Positions 15,778 through 24,177 of a stretch of 64,000 bases of DNA are shown here, one piece after another (position 1 is the stretch's first letter; every line of letters starts with the position of its first letter). The stretch is taken from contig JACKAV010000001.1 in NCBI GenBank assembly GCA_020634895.1, positions 372,001 to 436,000 of the forward strand, given 5' to 3'. Both the position numbers and the translations under genes were made by a program. The notes under the pieces were generated by a model, which was not told where the DNA came from, did not search any database, and worked only from the letters and a program-made list of their open reading frames with translations. Source of the DNA: Anaerolineales bacterium. Its GTDB lineage: Bacteria; Chloroflexota; Anaerolineae; Anaerolineales; Villigracilaceae.

Positions 15778-16710
15778 TTAGTCTGAAGCGCAGCGGAAAC
15801 CGATTTTGGGCGAGACCGTACCGAGGTAATCCTCAGAATACGGATCATCCGCATTCGGGTTCGATCCACGGACGGAAGCGCGGGCTGCCACACGAATATC
15901 GATAAAGGCATCCTGGAAACTTCCACCGCGAACGGAGTGGTTGAAGTATTTACTGCGTGCGCCAGGTCCGGTTGGATTCATGGTTACGCCCTGAGCATAG
16001 TAATTGGAATCATAGTAATCAGCCACCCACTCTGCCACATTGCCGGACATATCCAACACACCGAAGGGACTTGCACCGGCGGGATACTGCCCAACCTGGG
16101 TCGAGTCACCGACAAAGTAGTTGAAGTTGCCGCGGGAGGAATCAGGGCGGTCGTCACCCCACGGATAGGTGCGGAAGTCATCCCCGCGGGCGGCGCGTTC
16201 CCATTCCGCTTCGGTGGGGAGGCGGCGACCTGCCCAATCGCAATACAATTCAGCCTGGTGCGAGGTCACATACACGACCGGGTAATCATTGTATTCCGCG
16301 TTATTGAAGTACTGGTCGCGGGTTTCGGAGTTGAACCGCTGCGGCGGTTCGCATGCGCCGGCTTGCACGCACAGCATATACATTGCGTTCGTAACTTCGA
16401 GCTTATCCATCCAAAACGCCTTGAGGGTTACATTATGAGCGGGCTGCTCGTCGCTTTTGGCGTGTTCATCCATGGCGCCCATGCGGAAGGTGCCATCTGG
16501 GATGTATGCCTGCGGCATGCCGTCTACGGAAGAAACGCGTTCGTCGCCGGACTGGGCGTTGGAATCCGCCTCGGCGGGGGCGTTAATAGCCGGGGGGGTG
16601 TTGGTGGGGAAGGAAGTTGGGAGGGGAATGGCGGTGGGCTGGGCGTTCCCTGCACCGCATGCGGAGACAAAGATCGCTATAACAGCAAGAATGGGAAGAA
16701 TTTTTCTCAT
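15778..16710 (-). CDS. FGE-sulfatase-fold lipoprotein
   Basis: The ATG at 16710 has the Shine-Dalgarno AGGAG and starts a lipoprotein signal (MRKILPILAVIAIFVSAC; lipobox VSAC). After a Pro/Thr/Asn-rich linker (about 20-70), a complete FGE-sulfatase domain follows (about 75-310) with MGAMDEHA, FWMDKLEVTNAMY, LPTEAEWERAARG, YPWGDDRP, DMSGNVAEWVADYY, VRGGSF and IGFRCASD. The copper-binding Cys pair of true formylglycine-generating enzymes, which follows the GGS motif, is absent, so enzyme activity is doubtful. It is probably a membrane-anchored extracellular binding or structural protein. It is divergent from the response regulator gene and has its own terminator. Confidence 0.85.
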   Translation of the reverse strand: MRKILPILAVIAIFVSACGAGNAQPTAIPLPTSFPTNTPPAINAPAEADSNAQSGDERVSSVDGMPQAYIPDGTFRMGAMDEHAKSDEQPAHNVTLKAFWMDKLEVTNAMYMLCVQAGACEPPQRFNSETRDQYFNNAEYNDYPVVYVTSHQAELYCDWAGRRLPTEAEWERAARGDDFRTYPWGDDRPDSSRGNFNYFVGDSTQVGQYPAGASPFGVLDMSGNVAEWVADYYDSNYYAQGVTMNPTGPGARSKYFNHSVRGGSFQDAFIDIRVAARASVRGSNPNADDPYSEDYLGTVSPKIGFRCASD

Positions 16711-16797
16711 GGAAACTCCTTTGTTTGATTTGCCCCCAGTATAAGAAAGGGACAGGGATAGGCTAATCCCCCAAAGGTAATATTTGAGTGTGAAAAT

Positions 16798-16827
16798 GTG
16801 ACTTTTTGAGACCAAATCCGATATAAT
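16798..16827 (+). promoter_or_regulatory. probable promoter of the response regulator gene
   Basis: TATAAT at 16822-16827 with a -35-like GTGACT at 16798-16803 (18-base spacer). It lies about 73 bases upstream of the ATG at 16900. The -10 is consensus but the -35 is weak. Confidence 0.5.
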
Positions 16828-16899
16828 TGACTTGCAACTTTGTTAGCCGGTCATTGAACGTCGTAAATTCACCCTGTTTTCGATAAAGCTCATTGAATC

Positions 16900-17595
16900 A
16901 TGAATAACCTGCTCCTCCCTCAAAATTCCCCCCGTGTTTTTATCATCTGCGATCAGGATGCCACCGCGCCGATCTGGGGGCACATCATCCGCGACAAGGG
17001 CTTGATCGCCATCCTCGAAACTTCGGTAGAGCGCGCCATGCAGCGTTCCATCGAAGAGATCCCCGACCTGATTGTCATCGATGTGAACGCTCCCCATCCC
17101 CAGCGAATGGAACTGTGCAAGAAATTCCGCGCGCTTGGGCCAAGCCCAATTTTGCTCTTTCTGCCCGTCAACCACGAACAGGAGATTCTCGAAGCGTACC
17201 AGATCGGTGTGGATGAATGTGTCGTCAAGCCCATCAGCCCTGCCATCTTCCTTGCCAAGATTCTGGCATGGTCACGCCGAAGTTGGAGCGAGCCGATGAA
17301 GCCGCGTCAGACCGATCGTCTGAAGCTCGATCCGTCTCACCGCTCGGCGGTGGGGGCGAACAAACAGGAGATCAAACTCACCAACCTCGAATTCCGTCTG
17401 CTTCACTTGCTCATGAGCCGCCCCGGCTATGTTTTCCCAGCCGAAGAGATCATCGAAACCGTTTGGGGCGCGGAGGGCGACGTGGCGCTGCTAAAGAACG
17501 TTGTCTATCGTCTGCGAAAAAAATTGGAGGAGGAAGCCAGCGAGGCGCACCTCATCAAGACCTGGCCCCGCGGATATAGTTTCGTGGATGACTAG
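16900..17595 (+). CDS. OmpR-family response regulator
   Basis: A 231-residue protein with an N-terminal receiver domain (about 5-120; phospho-Asp in LIVIDVNAPH, conserved Lys in VVKPIS) and a C-terminal winged-helix OmpR/PhoB DNA-binding domain (about 130-229; LTNLEFRLLHLLMSRPG, KNVVYRLRKKL, TWPRGYSF). The acidic pair at the start of the receiver is partly changed (VFIICDQDA), but Asp and Lys are kept, so phosphorylation remains possible. No kinase is adjacent, so it is an orphan regulator within this window. It sits between two FGE lipoprotein genes, both on the other strand, and is divergent from the first. Confidence 0.9.
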   Translation: MNNLLLPQNSPRVFIICDQDATAPIWGHIIRDKGLIAILETSVERAMQRSIEEIPDLIVIDVNAPHPQRMELCKKFRALGPSPILLFLPVNHEQEILEAYQIGVDECVVKPISPAIFLAKILAWSRRSWSEPMKPRQTDRLKLDPSHRSAVGANKQEIKLTNLEFRLLHLLMSRPGYVFPAEEIIETVWGAEGDVALLKNVVYRLRKKLEEEASEAHLIKTWPRGYSFVDD

Positions 17596-17641
17596 CCCGC
17601 CTCTTTCTTAACCGAAACCTGATTCAGCGAAATTAAATTTC

Positions 17642-17690
17642 ATCGCCCCGTCAGCGGATTCTTCTCCGCCAAACGGGGCGATTCGTTAAT
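17642..17690 (+). terminator. terminator-like inverted repeat
   Basis: Arms ATCGCCCCGT (17642-17651) and ACGGGGCGAT (17673-17682) with a smaller inner hairpin. The following sequence is only moderately T-rich. It probably ends the response regulator transcript. Confidence 0.5.
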
Positions 17691-17707
17691 CAATTATTTC
17701 TTTCTTT

Positions 17708-17754
17708 CCCTCACCCTACCCCTCTCCTATTGGGAGAAGGGCTGGGGATGAGGG
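17708..17754. repeat. imperfect palindromic intergenic repeat
   Basis: CCCTCACCCTACCCCTCTCC pairs imperfectly with GGGAGAAGGGCTGGGGATGAGGG around a TATT loop. This CCTCACCC/GGGTGAGG style of element is widely dispersed in bacterial intergenic DNA. It lies just after the converging FGE lipoprotein gene and may add to termination. Confidence 0.55.
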
Positions 17755-17770
17755 TGCCTAAAGTGGGTCT

Positions 17771-18709
17771 TTAATTTCCATTTTGCGCGCAGCGGAAGCC
17801 AATGCGGTTTGTACTCTTTCCATAATAGGCTTCATCCTTCGGGTCGGGACCTTCGAGGAAACTGCGATTGACCAATCTCAAAAAGATGCCGTCTTCCTGA
17901 TACGATCCGCCGCGGATGACACGATAGGTGTTGAAGACTTCATCGGCAGTCGGTCCCTGCGGATTTTCGCTCGGCGACTTGCTGTAATAGTCGGGACGAT
18001 AGCGGTCTGCGACCCATTCCCAGACATTGCCAGCCATATCCAAAATTCCATACGGGCTTGCCCCTTCCGCATACGAACCGACGCGGGTTGTGTCGCCGAC
18101 CGTGTTGAGCGAATTCGAATTGTATTCATTCGGCAGCTCGTCGCCCCACGGATAGTTGCGTTTGTCATCGCCGCGCGCGGCTCGTTCCCATTCCGCTTCG
18201 GTGGGGAGGCGGCGTCCCGCCCATTGGCAGTAGACATTGGCGTCGTACCACGCCACATACACGACGGGATAATCCTGATATTCCGGGTTGCCAAAATACT
18301 CGTCACGGTTATCGGAGCGGGTCTCGGCAGGCGGACGGCATTCGCCAGCTTCCACGCACAGGTTATACATCCCGTTTGTGACTTCCACCTGGTCCATCCA
18401 AAATGCATCGAGAGTGACATCATGCGGCGGTTGTTCATCGTTTTCGCGATACACATCCATCGCGCCCATGATGAACATCCCGGCGGGGATGAGGATCTGG
18501 GTCATGCCGTCTTTTGACGATATGCGGATGTTATCGGGTGTTGCTGTCGCTTCGGGCAGCGGCGTTGGCGACGGAGCCGCGGTCTCCGTCGCAGAGACAG
18601 TTGTTGGTGTGGATTCCGCCACGGTGGCGGCTGTTTCAGTCACAGCCGCAGGTGCCGGCTGACATGCAGCGAGGAAGAATACGATAAGGGGAAATATTTT
18701 TTTGATCAT
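17771..18709 (-). CDS. FGE-sulfatase-fold lipoprotein (second copy)
   Basis: A 312-residue lipoprotein (signal MIKKIFPLIVFFLAAC, lipobox LAAC) with a Thr/Ala/Pro-rich linker (about 20-65) and an FGE-sulfatase domain (about 70-310). The domain motifs match those of the protein at 15778-16710 nearly phrase for phrase (FWMDQVEVTNGMYNLC, LPTEAEWERAARG, YPWGDELP, DMAGNVWEWVADRY, VIRGGSY, NRIGFRCAQ), so the two are paralogues. The active-site Cys pair is again absent. The gene begins 29 bases after the C39-like peptidase gene on the same strand, suggesting one operon and a shared extracellular location. Confidence 0.87.
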   Translation of the reverse strand: MIKKIFPLIVFFLAACQPAPAAVTETAATVAESTPTTVSATETAAPSPTPLPEATATPDNIRISSKDGMTQILIPAGMFIMGAMDVYRENDEQPPHDVTLDAFWMDQVEVTNGMYNLCVEAGECRPPAETRSDNRDEYFGNPEYQDYPVVYVAWYDANVYCQWAGRRLPTEAEWERAARGDDKRNYPWGDELPNEYNSNSLNTVGDTTRVGSYAEGASPYGILDMAGNVWEWVADRYRPDYYSKSPSENPQGPTADEVFNTYRVIRGGSYQEDGIFLRLVNRSFLEGPDPKDEAYYGKSTNRIGFRCAQNGN

Positions 18710-18738
18710 GGGTTGAGAAATCTTTGCGTTTGAGAGAT

Positions 18739-19971
18739 TTATTGAACCAATTGCATGGCTTTGCGAGCCTGGTCTTCATAGAATTTGGGGTTGATCGCTT
18801 CGGCTTTTTGCCAGGCTTTCAGCGCTCCATCATAATCCCCTTGGCGGTAAAGACCAAAGCCGTACCAAAGCCACGTCTCTTCGGACATGTCCGTTACGCC
18901 GCGCGCGTAGTTGGTGAGCGAGAGCAGATCGTCGTTCCTGCCGGAATGGAAGTAGGCAAGGAAGGGACCGAACTGATAGCGGAACATCCGCAGGGGCAGA
19001 CCGATCTCGCGGGCTTTGTCGTAGGCGAGGGCGGCTTCATCGTAGCGCTCGAAATAGACGAGGTCACTGCCGAGGTTGAACCAGTCATAGGCGTCGGCGG
19101 AGGAAGTGGCAGTGACGGCTTGAGCGGAGGAAAGTGCTTGTTGCCGATTCAGGTCCGGGTCCCAGTTCGAGCCGAGCAGGGTTTTCACTTCATCCTCGAA
19201 TTGAGGGAAGTAGATCACGAGGTAAAGGTTGTTGAAGGGTTTCCAATCCTGTTCGAGTTGGGAATAGGAAATGGTCAGGTCGGGACCGTGATAGGTATCC
19301 TGAATTGTAAATTCCTGTTTTGAATCATCGTAGGCGGTGATGAGCAGGTAATGCGCCGCCCAGAGATCGTCGGTCGGACCGAGCGCATCGGCAGGGTTCA
19401 GCGCGGTGACACTTTCAACAATGACCGGATAATTTGCGGCGAGCAATCGCTTGATGGTTTCGATGTTTCCGCCCACACGGTATTCAAGGTTGAGCCAACC
19501 CGCCTGTGTGCGGACATAATAACGAAGTTCTTCAGGGTTGACATTGCGGTCACCAGTGACAGGTTTGATCAGATCTGAGATGTCTTTTTGACTGCCCTCC
19601 CAGCCGTAAAGATGCAACGTCATGGAAAGCGTTGCGGGTCCGCAATTGTTCGGCGTTTGTTTTTCATACGGCGGTGATGTGATGGATGCCTGTGCAGGCA
19701 GCGGCGCAAATGTTGCCGTCGGCGTGACGGTGGGTTGCAACTGAGCCACAGCCGTATTTGTAGTAGCAGCAGTAGGTGTAGAGGGTTTTGGCGTAACGGG
19801 CAGCGCGGTCGGTACGGGTCCGATCGGGTTGATGACATTCTTTGTGTAGATGCGGAGAACTTCCAAACGCCAGTCGAGGCGGGATTTTACAGCGGGTATC
19901 TGGTAGATCAGCACAGCCAGCAGGAGCAATCCTGCCAGCCCAATAAGGATATTTCTAACTTTTGGCGACAT
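18739..19971 (-). CDS. membrane-anchored C39-like cysteine peptidase with TPR repeats
   Basis: A 410-residue protein: one N-terminal membrane segment (about 7-25), a Pro/Thr-rich linker (about 55-95), a papain-like peptidase_C39_2 domain (about 98-265) with the Cys in NNCGPATLSM, the His in AHYLLITAYDD and the Asp in IQDTYHGPD, then C-terminal TPR-like repeats (about 295-405). The catalytic triad is complete. C39 enzymes often cut double-glycine leaders inside ABC exporters; free-standing anchored forms like this have no known substrate. It is first in an operon with the FGE lipoprotein. It has a TTGACA/TAGACT promoter and no Shine-Dalgarno. Confidence 0.85.
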   Translation of the reverse strand: MSPKVRNILIGLAGLLLLAVLIYQIPAVKSRLDWRLEVLRIYTKNVINPIGPVPTALPVTPKPSTPTAATTNTAVAQLQPTVTPTATFAPLPAQASITSPPYEKQTPNNCGPATLSMTLHLYGWEGSQKDISDLIKPVTGDRNVNPEELRYYVRTQAGWLNLEYRVGGNIETIKRLLAANYPVIVESVTALNPADALGPTDDLWAAHYLLITAYDDSKQEFTIQDTYHGPDLTISYSQLEQDWKPFNNLYLVIYFPQFEDEVKTLLGSNWDPDLNRQQALSSAQAVTATSSADAYDWFNLGSDLVYFERYDEAALAYDKAREIGLPLRMFRYQFGPFLAYFHSGRNDDLLSLTNYARGVTDMSEETWLWYGFGLYRQGDYDGALKAWQKAEAINPKFYEDQARKAMQLVQ

Positions 19972-19978
19972 GCGGGTG

Positions 19979-20005
19979 AGTCTACCACGCGAGAATGAAT
20001 GTCAA
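19979..20005 (-). promoter_or_regulatory. promoter of the C39-like peptidase gene
   Basis: On the - strand, TTGACA (20000-20005), a 15-base spacer and TAGACT (19979-19984), only 7 bases before the ATG. The spacing predicts a leaderless or nearly leaderless transcript. Confidence 0.6.
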
Positions 20006-20127
20006 TTAAGGTAAGGTTTTGTTTTTTCGTTCGCTCAAGGATGTGCAGGAAAAACCAAACTTTTCGGATATTTTGTCAGAATCCATCTTGTTTTGTGTGA
20101 ATCTTGTTAAGCCCTGACGTTTTTTGC

Positions 20128-20156
20128 TTGACTCTCATTTATCCGACAATTATGAT
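20128..20156 (+). promoter_or_regulatory. sigma-70 promoter, leaderless start
   Basis: TTGACT (20128-20133), a 17-base spacer and TATGAT (20151-20156). The flavin reductase ATG is at 20165, 8 bases after the -10 box, so the transcript should begin at or next to the start codon. Confidence 0.8.
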
Positions 20157-20164
20157 GAAGTCAT

Positions 20165-20683
20165 ATGGAGACTACCACTGTTATGACCCTTGACCCCGAA
20201 GCTCTGCGGGCTGCCATGCGCGCATGGTCCGCTGGTGTGACCATCGTCGCTGCTGCCCACGATGGAGACCGCCACGGCATGACCGTTAATTCGTTCACGT
20301 CCATTTCATTGAAGCCCGCCTTGATCACGGTATCACTTCAACAACACACACGCACCCACGACCTGGTGGTGAAATCGAACGCTTTCGGGTTGACCATCCT
20401 TTCTTCGGAGCAAAAGCAGATCTCAGAACTGTTCGCAGGTTTGATGCCCGAAAAAAAGGAAGACCGCTTTGATGGTCTCAAGACCGAAACCCTTGTCACC
20501 GGTTCACCCTTAATCGTGGGCGGATTGTCATGGATGGATTGCCGCGTCGTTCAAACCTATGACGCAGGTATGAACACTCTTTTCATTGCAGAAGTTGTCG
20601 CTGCGCGCGGGACAGGCAGCGGCGAGCCTTTGATCTATCACAACCGCGAATATTGGAAGTTGTCCCGAAACGGAACACTATAG
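20165..20683 (+). CDS. flavin reductase-like FMN-binding protein
   Basis: A 172-residue protein with the flavin_reduct fold over its whole length. It shows the family features SAGVTIVAA near the N-terminus, GMTVNSFTSISLKPALITVSL (the FMN phosphate-binding strand-loop) and PLIYHNREYWKL at the end. Relatives reduce FMN/FAD with NAD(P)H for a partner monooxygenase, or simply bind FMN. No monooxygenase gene is nearby, so the partner is unknown. The start has no Shine-Dalgarno, but a strong promoter ends 8 bases before it. The AMMECR1 gene follows 69 bases later. Confidence 0.9.
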   Translation: METTTVMTLDPEALRAAMRAWSAGVTIVAAAHDGDRHGMTVNSFTSISLKPALITVSLQQHTRTHDLVVKSNAFGLTILSSEQKQISELFAGLMPEKKEDRFDGLKTETLVTGSPLIVGGLSWMDCRVVQTYDAGMNTLFIAEVVAARGTGSGEPLIYHNREYWKLSRNGTL

Positions 20684-20752
20684 AACGTTCTGTTCTGTAA
20701 AACAGGAACTTTAAACAGGTCCGAATGTTTGCCTGTTCGATCGGAGGGCAAG

Positions 20753-21328
20753 ATGACAACTCCATTAACCGAAGGGGAGAAGCAAACGCTTTTACGTATT
20801 GCGCGTGATGCGATCGAGAACGCCGTACGAGGCAAATCCCTGCCGCCGTTTAAAGATGAATCATTAACGCCAACCTTGCGCGACAAAGGCGCGTCTTTCG
20901 TGACCCTTACCATTAGCGGCGACCTGCGCGGCTGTATCGGCGCGTTGGAAGCCTATCAGCCTTTGGCGGAGGATGTGCGTGAACATGCCATTGCCGCCGC
21001 ACTGGAAGACCCGCGCTTTCCGCCTGTCACTGAAAGGGAATTGAGCCGTATCGAAATCGAAGTCTCATTCCTGACCCAGCCGCAGGAATTGCAATATTCC
21101 ACACCCGAAGATTTGCTCGAAAAACTCCGCCCCAATGTGGATGGAGTCATTCTCAGGCACGGCTTTCGCAAAGCCACGTTCCTGCCGCAAGTATGGGAGA
21201 AGGTCGCCGACCCATCCGATTTTCTCGACCAACTGTGTTACAAGATGGGCGTTTCCGCAAATACGTGGCGGGAGACAAAATTGCAAGTTTATACATATCA
21301 GGTCGAAGAATTCCACGAATTGAATTAA
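20753..21328 (+). CDS. AMMECR1 domain protein
   Basis: The ATG at 20753 is preceded by CGGAGGG; an earlier in-frame start at 20729 lacks such a site. The 191-residue product is an AMMECR1-family protein with the hallmark LRGCIGALE (about 62-70) and the phrases EDPRFPPVT and VDGVILRHGFRKATFLPQVW. In many bacteria this domain goes with a Memo-like protein and a radical SAM protein (AmmeMemoRadiSam), but neither partner is next to it here. The biochemical role of the family is not settled. It is followed 9 bases later by a TPR protein. Confidence 0.93.
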   Translation: MTTPLTEGEKQTLLRIARDAIENAVRGKSLPPFKDESLTPTLRDKGASFVTLTISGDLRGCIGALEAYQPLAEDVREHAIAAALEDPRFPPVTERELSRIEIEVSFLTQPQELQYSTPEDLLEKLRPNVDGVILRHGFRKATFLPQVWEKVADPSDFLDQLCYKMGVSANTWRETKLQVYTYQVEEFHELN

Positions 21329-21337
21329 AATGGGTCA

Positions 21338-23203
21338 ATGACCGGCGAACTCAAAGAGCAGAACAACGACACGATTTTTCAAGATGCAGTGGACGCCTTG
21401 CGCCGCGGCGATAAACCGCGCGCCAAGGAATTGCTGACCCTCCTGCTCAAAACGGACCAGAACAACCCGACCTATTGGATTTGGTTAAGCGCCTCTGTGG
21501 AATCCTCGAAGGAACGCACCTACTGCCTCCAGACCGCGCTCAAACTGGACCCGGAAAATGCCACAGCCAAACGGGGCTTGATCCTGCTCGGAGCGCTTCC
21601 TCCCGATGAGACCATTCAACCGTTTCCCATGAATCGTCCGCGCGCGTGGGAGGAGAAATTGCTCCTCGCGCACGAAAAGCCCAAAGAGCGCGGACTCCGC
21701 GTGGCGATGAGAAGTCCACTGGCGCGGCTTGGCGGATTGTCGATCATCGGCGTGGGGTTGTGCGCGATCATCTATTTTGGCGTTATCCTCCCGCGTTGGG
21801 GAACGATCGAACTTGCCCCCACCAACACGCCGGGACCTTCACCCACTTTCACGGCAACTCCCACCATCTTTGGCGCGACAGCCATCCCAACCCAAGTTTT
21901 CAGCGGACCCACCCCGCTTTCCGCGTTTTTAGCTGAGACGTATACCCCAACCCCGTTATACGTCAACACCCCGCGTTCCGCTGGTTCAGTGGACCAATTC
22001 CGCATTGCGATGGAAGCGTATAAGAAAGGCGATTGGGATGCGTTCATCGAGAATATGCAATTGCTCGAACGCACCGAAGCGGAGTCCGCGGATATTCCAT
22101 ACTATATCGGCGAAGCCTACCGCTTCAAGGGCGATACCACCCGCGCGGCGAGCGCGTATAACCGTTCGATTGACCTTGACCCGAAGTTCGCTCCCCCGTA
22201 TTTGGGGCTTGCCCGCGTTGGGTTGATGTCCAACCCCAAATTCAATCCCGACAAACTATTTCAGGATGCCATCGACCGTGACCCGAACTTTGGCGAGATC
22301 TATCTTGAACGTGCGCGCTACCGCACCGGCAAGGGCGATATTGCCGACGCCCTTGAAGATCTGGACCTTGCCGAGCAGATCATGCCCGGTTCGCCCGATG
22401 TGTACCTTGCCTATGCCGAGGCGTATCTTGCCGACAATGACCAAGAAAAGGCGCTTGAATATGCACAAAAGGCATACTCCGCCGACATTCTGAACATCCC
22501 CACATATAAACTTTTGGGCGACCTTTATCTCGATAATGAAGATTACGAAAATGCCGTGGAAGCCCTGCGCTTGTACACCACCTACGGGAACGAAGACGCC
22601 ACCGGCTTTGCCAAGTTGGGCAAGGCTTACTATTATCTGGGCGAGTATGAGAACGCCGTCAGCGCAATAGACAACGGGACCAAGATCAACCGCAATGGAC
22701 TGAAGAAATATTATGTTTATCGCGGTTTGTCGAACGTTGAACTGGAAAACTTCAAGGATGCCGAAGGCGATCTCAACGTCGCTGTGGACGAAGACCCCAA
22801 GTCCTTTGAGGCGCGGCTGGGGTACACAAAAGCCCTGTATGGCGTGAACAAATTCGGAAGCGCGTTCCTTCAAGTCGAAGCAATGCGCAGCCTGGCAGAG
22901 ACCGACGAACAGAAGGCGCTCGAACTGTATTGGCGCGGAAAAATTCAGGAAGAACGCAATGACATCCGCGACGCGATCAAAGCGTGGCAGGATCTGCTCA
23001 AACTGGATGCGGACGTAATGACACCGGAAATGCGGAAGGAAGCCCAGGATCGTCTGAACGAACTTCTGCCGCCGACGATTACCCCGACGCCGACTCGCAC
23101 ACCGAAGGGCGGCGCCTCGACGGCTACGCCGAAGCCTGCCACGCCCACCAGAACCAAAAGCCCAACGCCGACTCGTACTCCGACGGCTACACCTACACCG
23201 TAA
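21338..23203 (+). CDS. membrane-anchored TPR protein with Thr-Pro tail
   Basis: A 621-residue protein. A cytoplasmic TPR-like region (about 1-75) precedes one membrane segment (about 133-153; LSIIGVGLCAIIYFGVILP). A Pro/Thr-rich spacer follows, then at least eight TPR-type helix pairs (about 225-580; for example DPKFAPPYLGLARVG and KLLGDLYLDNEDYENAVEAL). The tail is almost pure Thr/Pro with Lys/Arg. It probably acts as a protein-interaction scaffold on the cell surface; partners are unknown. A TAAAAT box (21326-21331), overlapping the AMMECR1 stop, sits 6 bases before the ATG and may serve as an internal leaderless promoter. Confidence 0.85.
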   Translation: MTGELKEQNNDTIFQDAVDALRRGDKPRAKELLTLLLKTDQNNPTYWIWLSASVESSKERTYCLQTALKLDPENATAKRGLILLGALPPDETIQPFPMNRPRAWEEKLLLAHEKPKERGLRVAMRSPLARLGGLSIIGVGLCAIIYFGVILPRWGTIELAPTNTPGPSPTFTATPTIFGATAIPTQVFSGPTPLSAFLAETYTPTPLYVNTPRSAGSVDQFRIAMEAYKKGDWDAFIENMQLLERTEAESADIPYYIGEAYRFKGDTTRAASAYNRSIDLDPKFAPPYLGLARVGLMSNPKFNPDKLFQDAIDRDPNFGEIYLERARYRTGKGDIADALEDLDLAEQIMPGSPDVYLAYAEAYLADNDQEKALEYAQKAYSADILNIPTYKLLGDLYLDNEDYENAVEALRLYTTYGNEDATGFAKLGKAYYYLGEYENAVSAIDNGTKINRNGLKKYYVYRGLSNVELENFKDAEGDLNVAVDEDPKSFEARLGYTKALYGVNKFGSAFLQVEAMRSLAETDEQKALELYWRGKIQEERNDIRDAIKAWQDLLKLDADVMTPEMRKEAQDRLNELLPPTITPTPTRTPKGGASTATPKPATPTRTKSPTPTRTPTATPTP

Positions 23204-23250
23204 TACCTCAGGCGTCAGGCTAAAAGGCTGACCTACATACACGCTAAACG

Positions 23251-23294
23251 AAAACAGGCGAGTGGATAAATTTATCCACTCGCCTGTTTTTTAT
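23251..23294. terminator. bidirectional terminator, 40-base perfect palindrome
   Basis: Bases 23251-23290 are perfectly self-complementary (AAAACAGGCGAGTGGATAAA and its complement). The element starts with an A run and ends with a T run, so it can stop both the TPR gene (+) and the DUF971 gene (-). Confidence 0.9.
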
Positions 23295-23312
23295 AACGAC
23301 AAAGTTATCGAA

Positions 23313-23648
23313 CTACTTCCTGCACTCCGGGCATGGACATAACGCCCGCAGAAAATGCCAGTTGTAGATGCCGTAGTCGTGCCCATCCTCCCAGACGATG
23401 GTCAGCGCGTATGAGCCGACCGCCACCACATTCGCGATATGCGTGGACGAATCATCCGGCATTTCCTTTGTGAACACATCTGCGTCCGGTTCGGATTTCA
23501 TATTCTCATGTCCGCCGCGGCACGAAGCGCACGGACAAGCCGCCCGCAGCAACCCGAACGGATAGACGCTGACGTGTCCGCTATCCCAATTGACGGTGAA
23601 TTCCCGCTTGCTTTTGTTTACAGTGATTCCAGTTGGTTTTTCGTTCAT
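23313..23648 (-). CDS. DUF971 domain protein
   Basis: A 111-residue protein made of one DUF971 domain, the fold also found at the N-terminus of gamma-butyrobetaine hydroxylase. Typical phrases are WDSGHVSVYPFGLLRAACPCASCRGG (split over residues 21-46), VGSYALTIVWEDGHDYGIYNW, and the closing CPCPECRK. The two Cys clusters (CPCASC, CPCPEC) suggest a zinc or Fe-S site; some relatives act in Fe-S assembly. The ATG has AAGGA upstream. Confidence 0.9.
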   Translation of the reverse strand: MNEKPTGITVNKSKREFTVNWDSGHVSVYPFGLLRAACPCASCRGGHENMKSEPDADVFTKEMPDDSSTHIANVVAVGSYALTIVWEDGHDYGIYNWHFLRALCPCPECRK

Positions 23649-23669
23649 TTCAAATCCTTGTTGTTGTAG

Positions 23670-23690
23670 GGGCGACCCATCGGGTCGCCC
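23670..23690. repeat. GC-rich hairpin repeat
   Basis: GGGCGACCC-ATC-GGGTCGCCC, a perfect 9-bp stem, in the 53-base gap between two - strand genes. Hairpins of this style also occur at 34071-34095 and 37938-37960. It may be a dispersed element or a transcript-end structure. Confidence 0.6.
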
Positions 23691-23701
23691 TTATGGTGAG
23701 G

Positions 23702-24175
23702 TTATGGTTCAGGCACGACCGCCAGAAATTCCGAGGCTGCCCAGCCTGCGCGGGTCTCGTCATATGAAGCGACGAGGTACCACCAAGTGTAGCCATCCGC
23801 CTCCTGTGGACCGTCCTTTACGAGGAAGACTTCCGATTCTTCGCCGCGGAAGACGGTTTCGGTGTTCAACCCCGGCGCGGAGCGGATGCGCAGTCCGTCA
23901 CCGCCGGTGCCGGTGATCTGGGCATAGCCGTCGATGTGGATGGTGTTGGCATCCACTGTGGGGGTGGCGAATGGATCGACTGTGGGAGTCGCCGACGCAG
24001 CGGGGGTGTGGGTCGGGGCGGGGATCATGGTCAGGTCGGCTGGGGCAAACCCAACTTCAGGAGAGAAGCGCGGAGAAGTCCAGCCGATGAGAATGATCGT
24101 GATCAGGATCAAAATTCCGGCGAAGATCAAAGCGCCGACGATGACGAATCGATTTAGATAAGGTCGTAAGTCCAT
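23702..24175 (-). CDS. membrane-anchored bacterial SH3-domain protein
   Basis: A 157-residue protein with one membrane segment near the N-terminus (about 10-31), a Pro/Thr-rich spacer (about 48-75) and a single SH3b-type domain (about 82-155; GDGLRIRSAPGLNTETVF, DGYTWWYLVASYDETRAGWAASEFL). Such domains often bind cell-wall or surface polymers. The stop-to-start gap to the upstream lipid-kinase-like gene is 2 bases, so they share an operon. The functional link between them is unknown. Confidence 0.85.
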   Translation of the reverse strand: MDLRPYLNRFVIVGALIFAGILILITIILIGWTSPRFSPEVGFAPADLTMIPAPTHTPAASATPTVDPFATPTVDANTIHIDGYAQITGTGGDGLRIRSAPGLNTETVFRGEESEVFLVKDGPQEADGYTWWYLVASYDETRAGWAASEFLAVVPEP

Positions 24176-24177
24176 TT

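Noticed and set aside
23080..23200. Repetitive DNA at the end of the TPR gene, considered as a CRISPR-like or tandem array
   Set aside because: The repeats are codons of a Thr-Pro-rich tail, irregular in spacing and without spacers.
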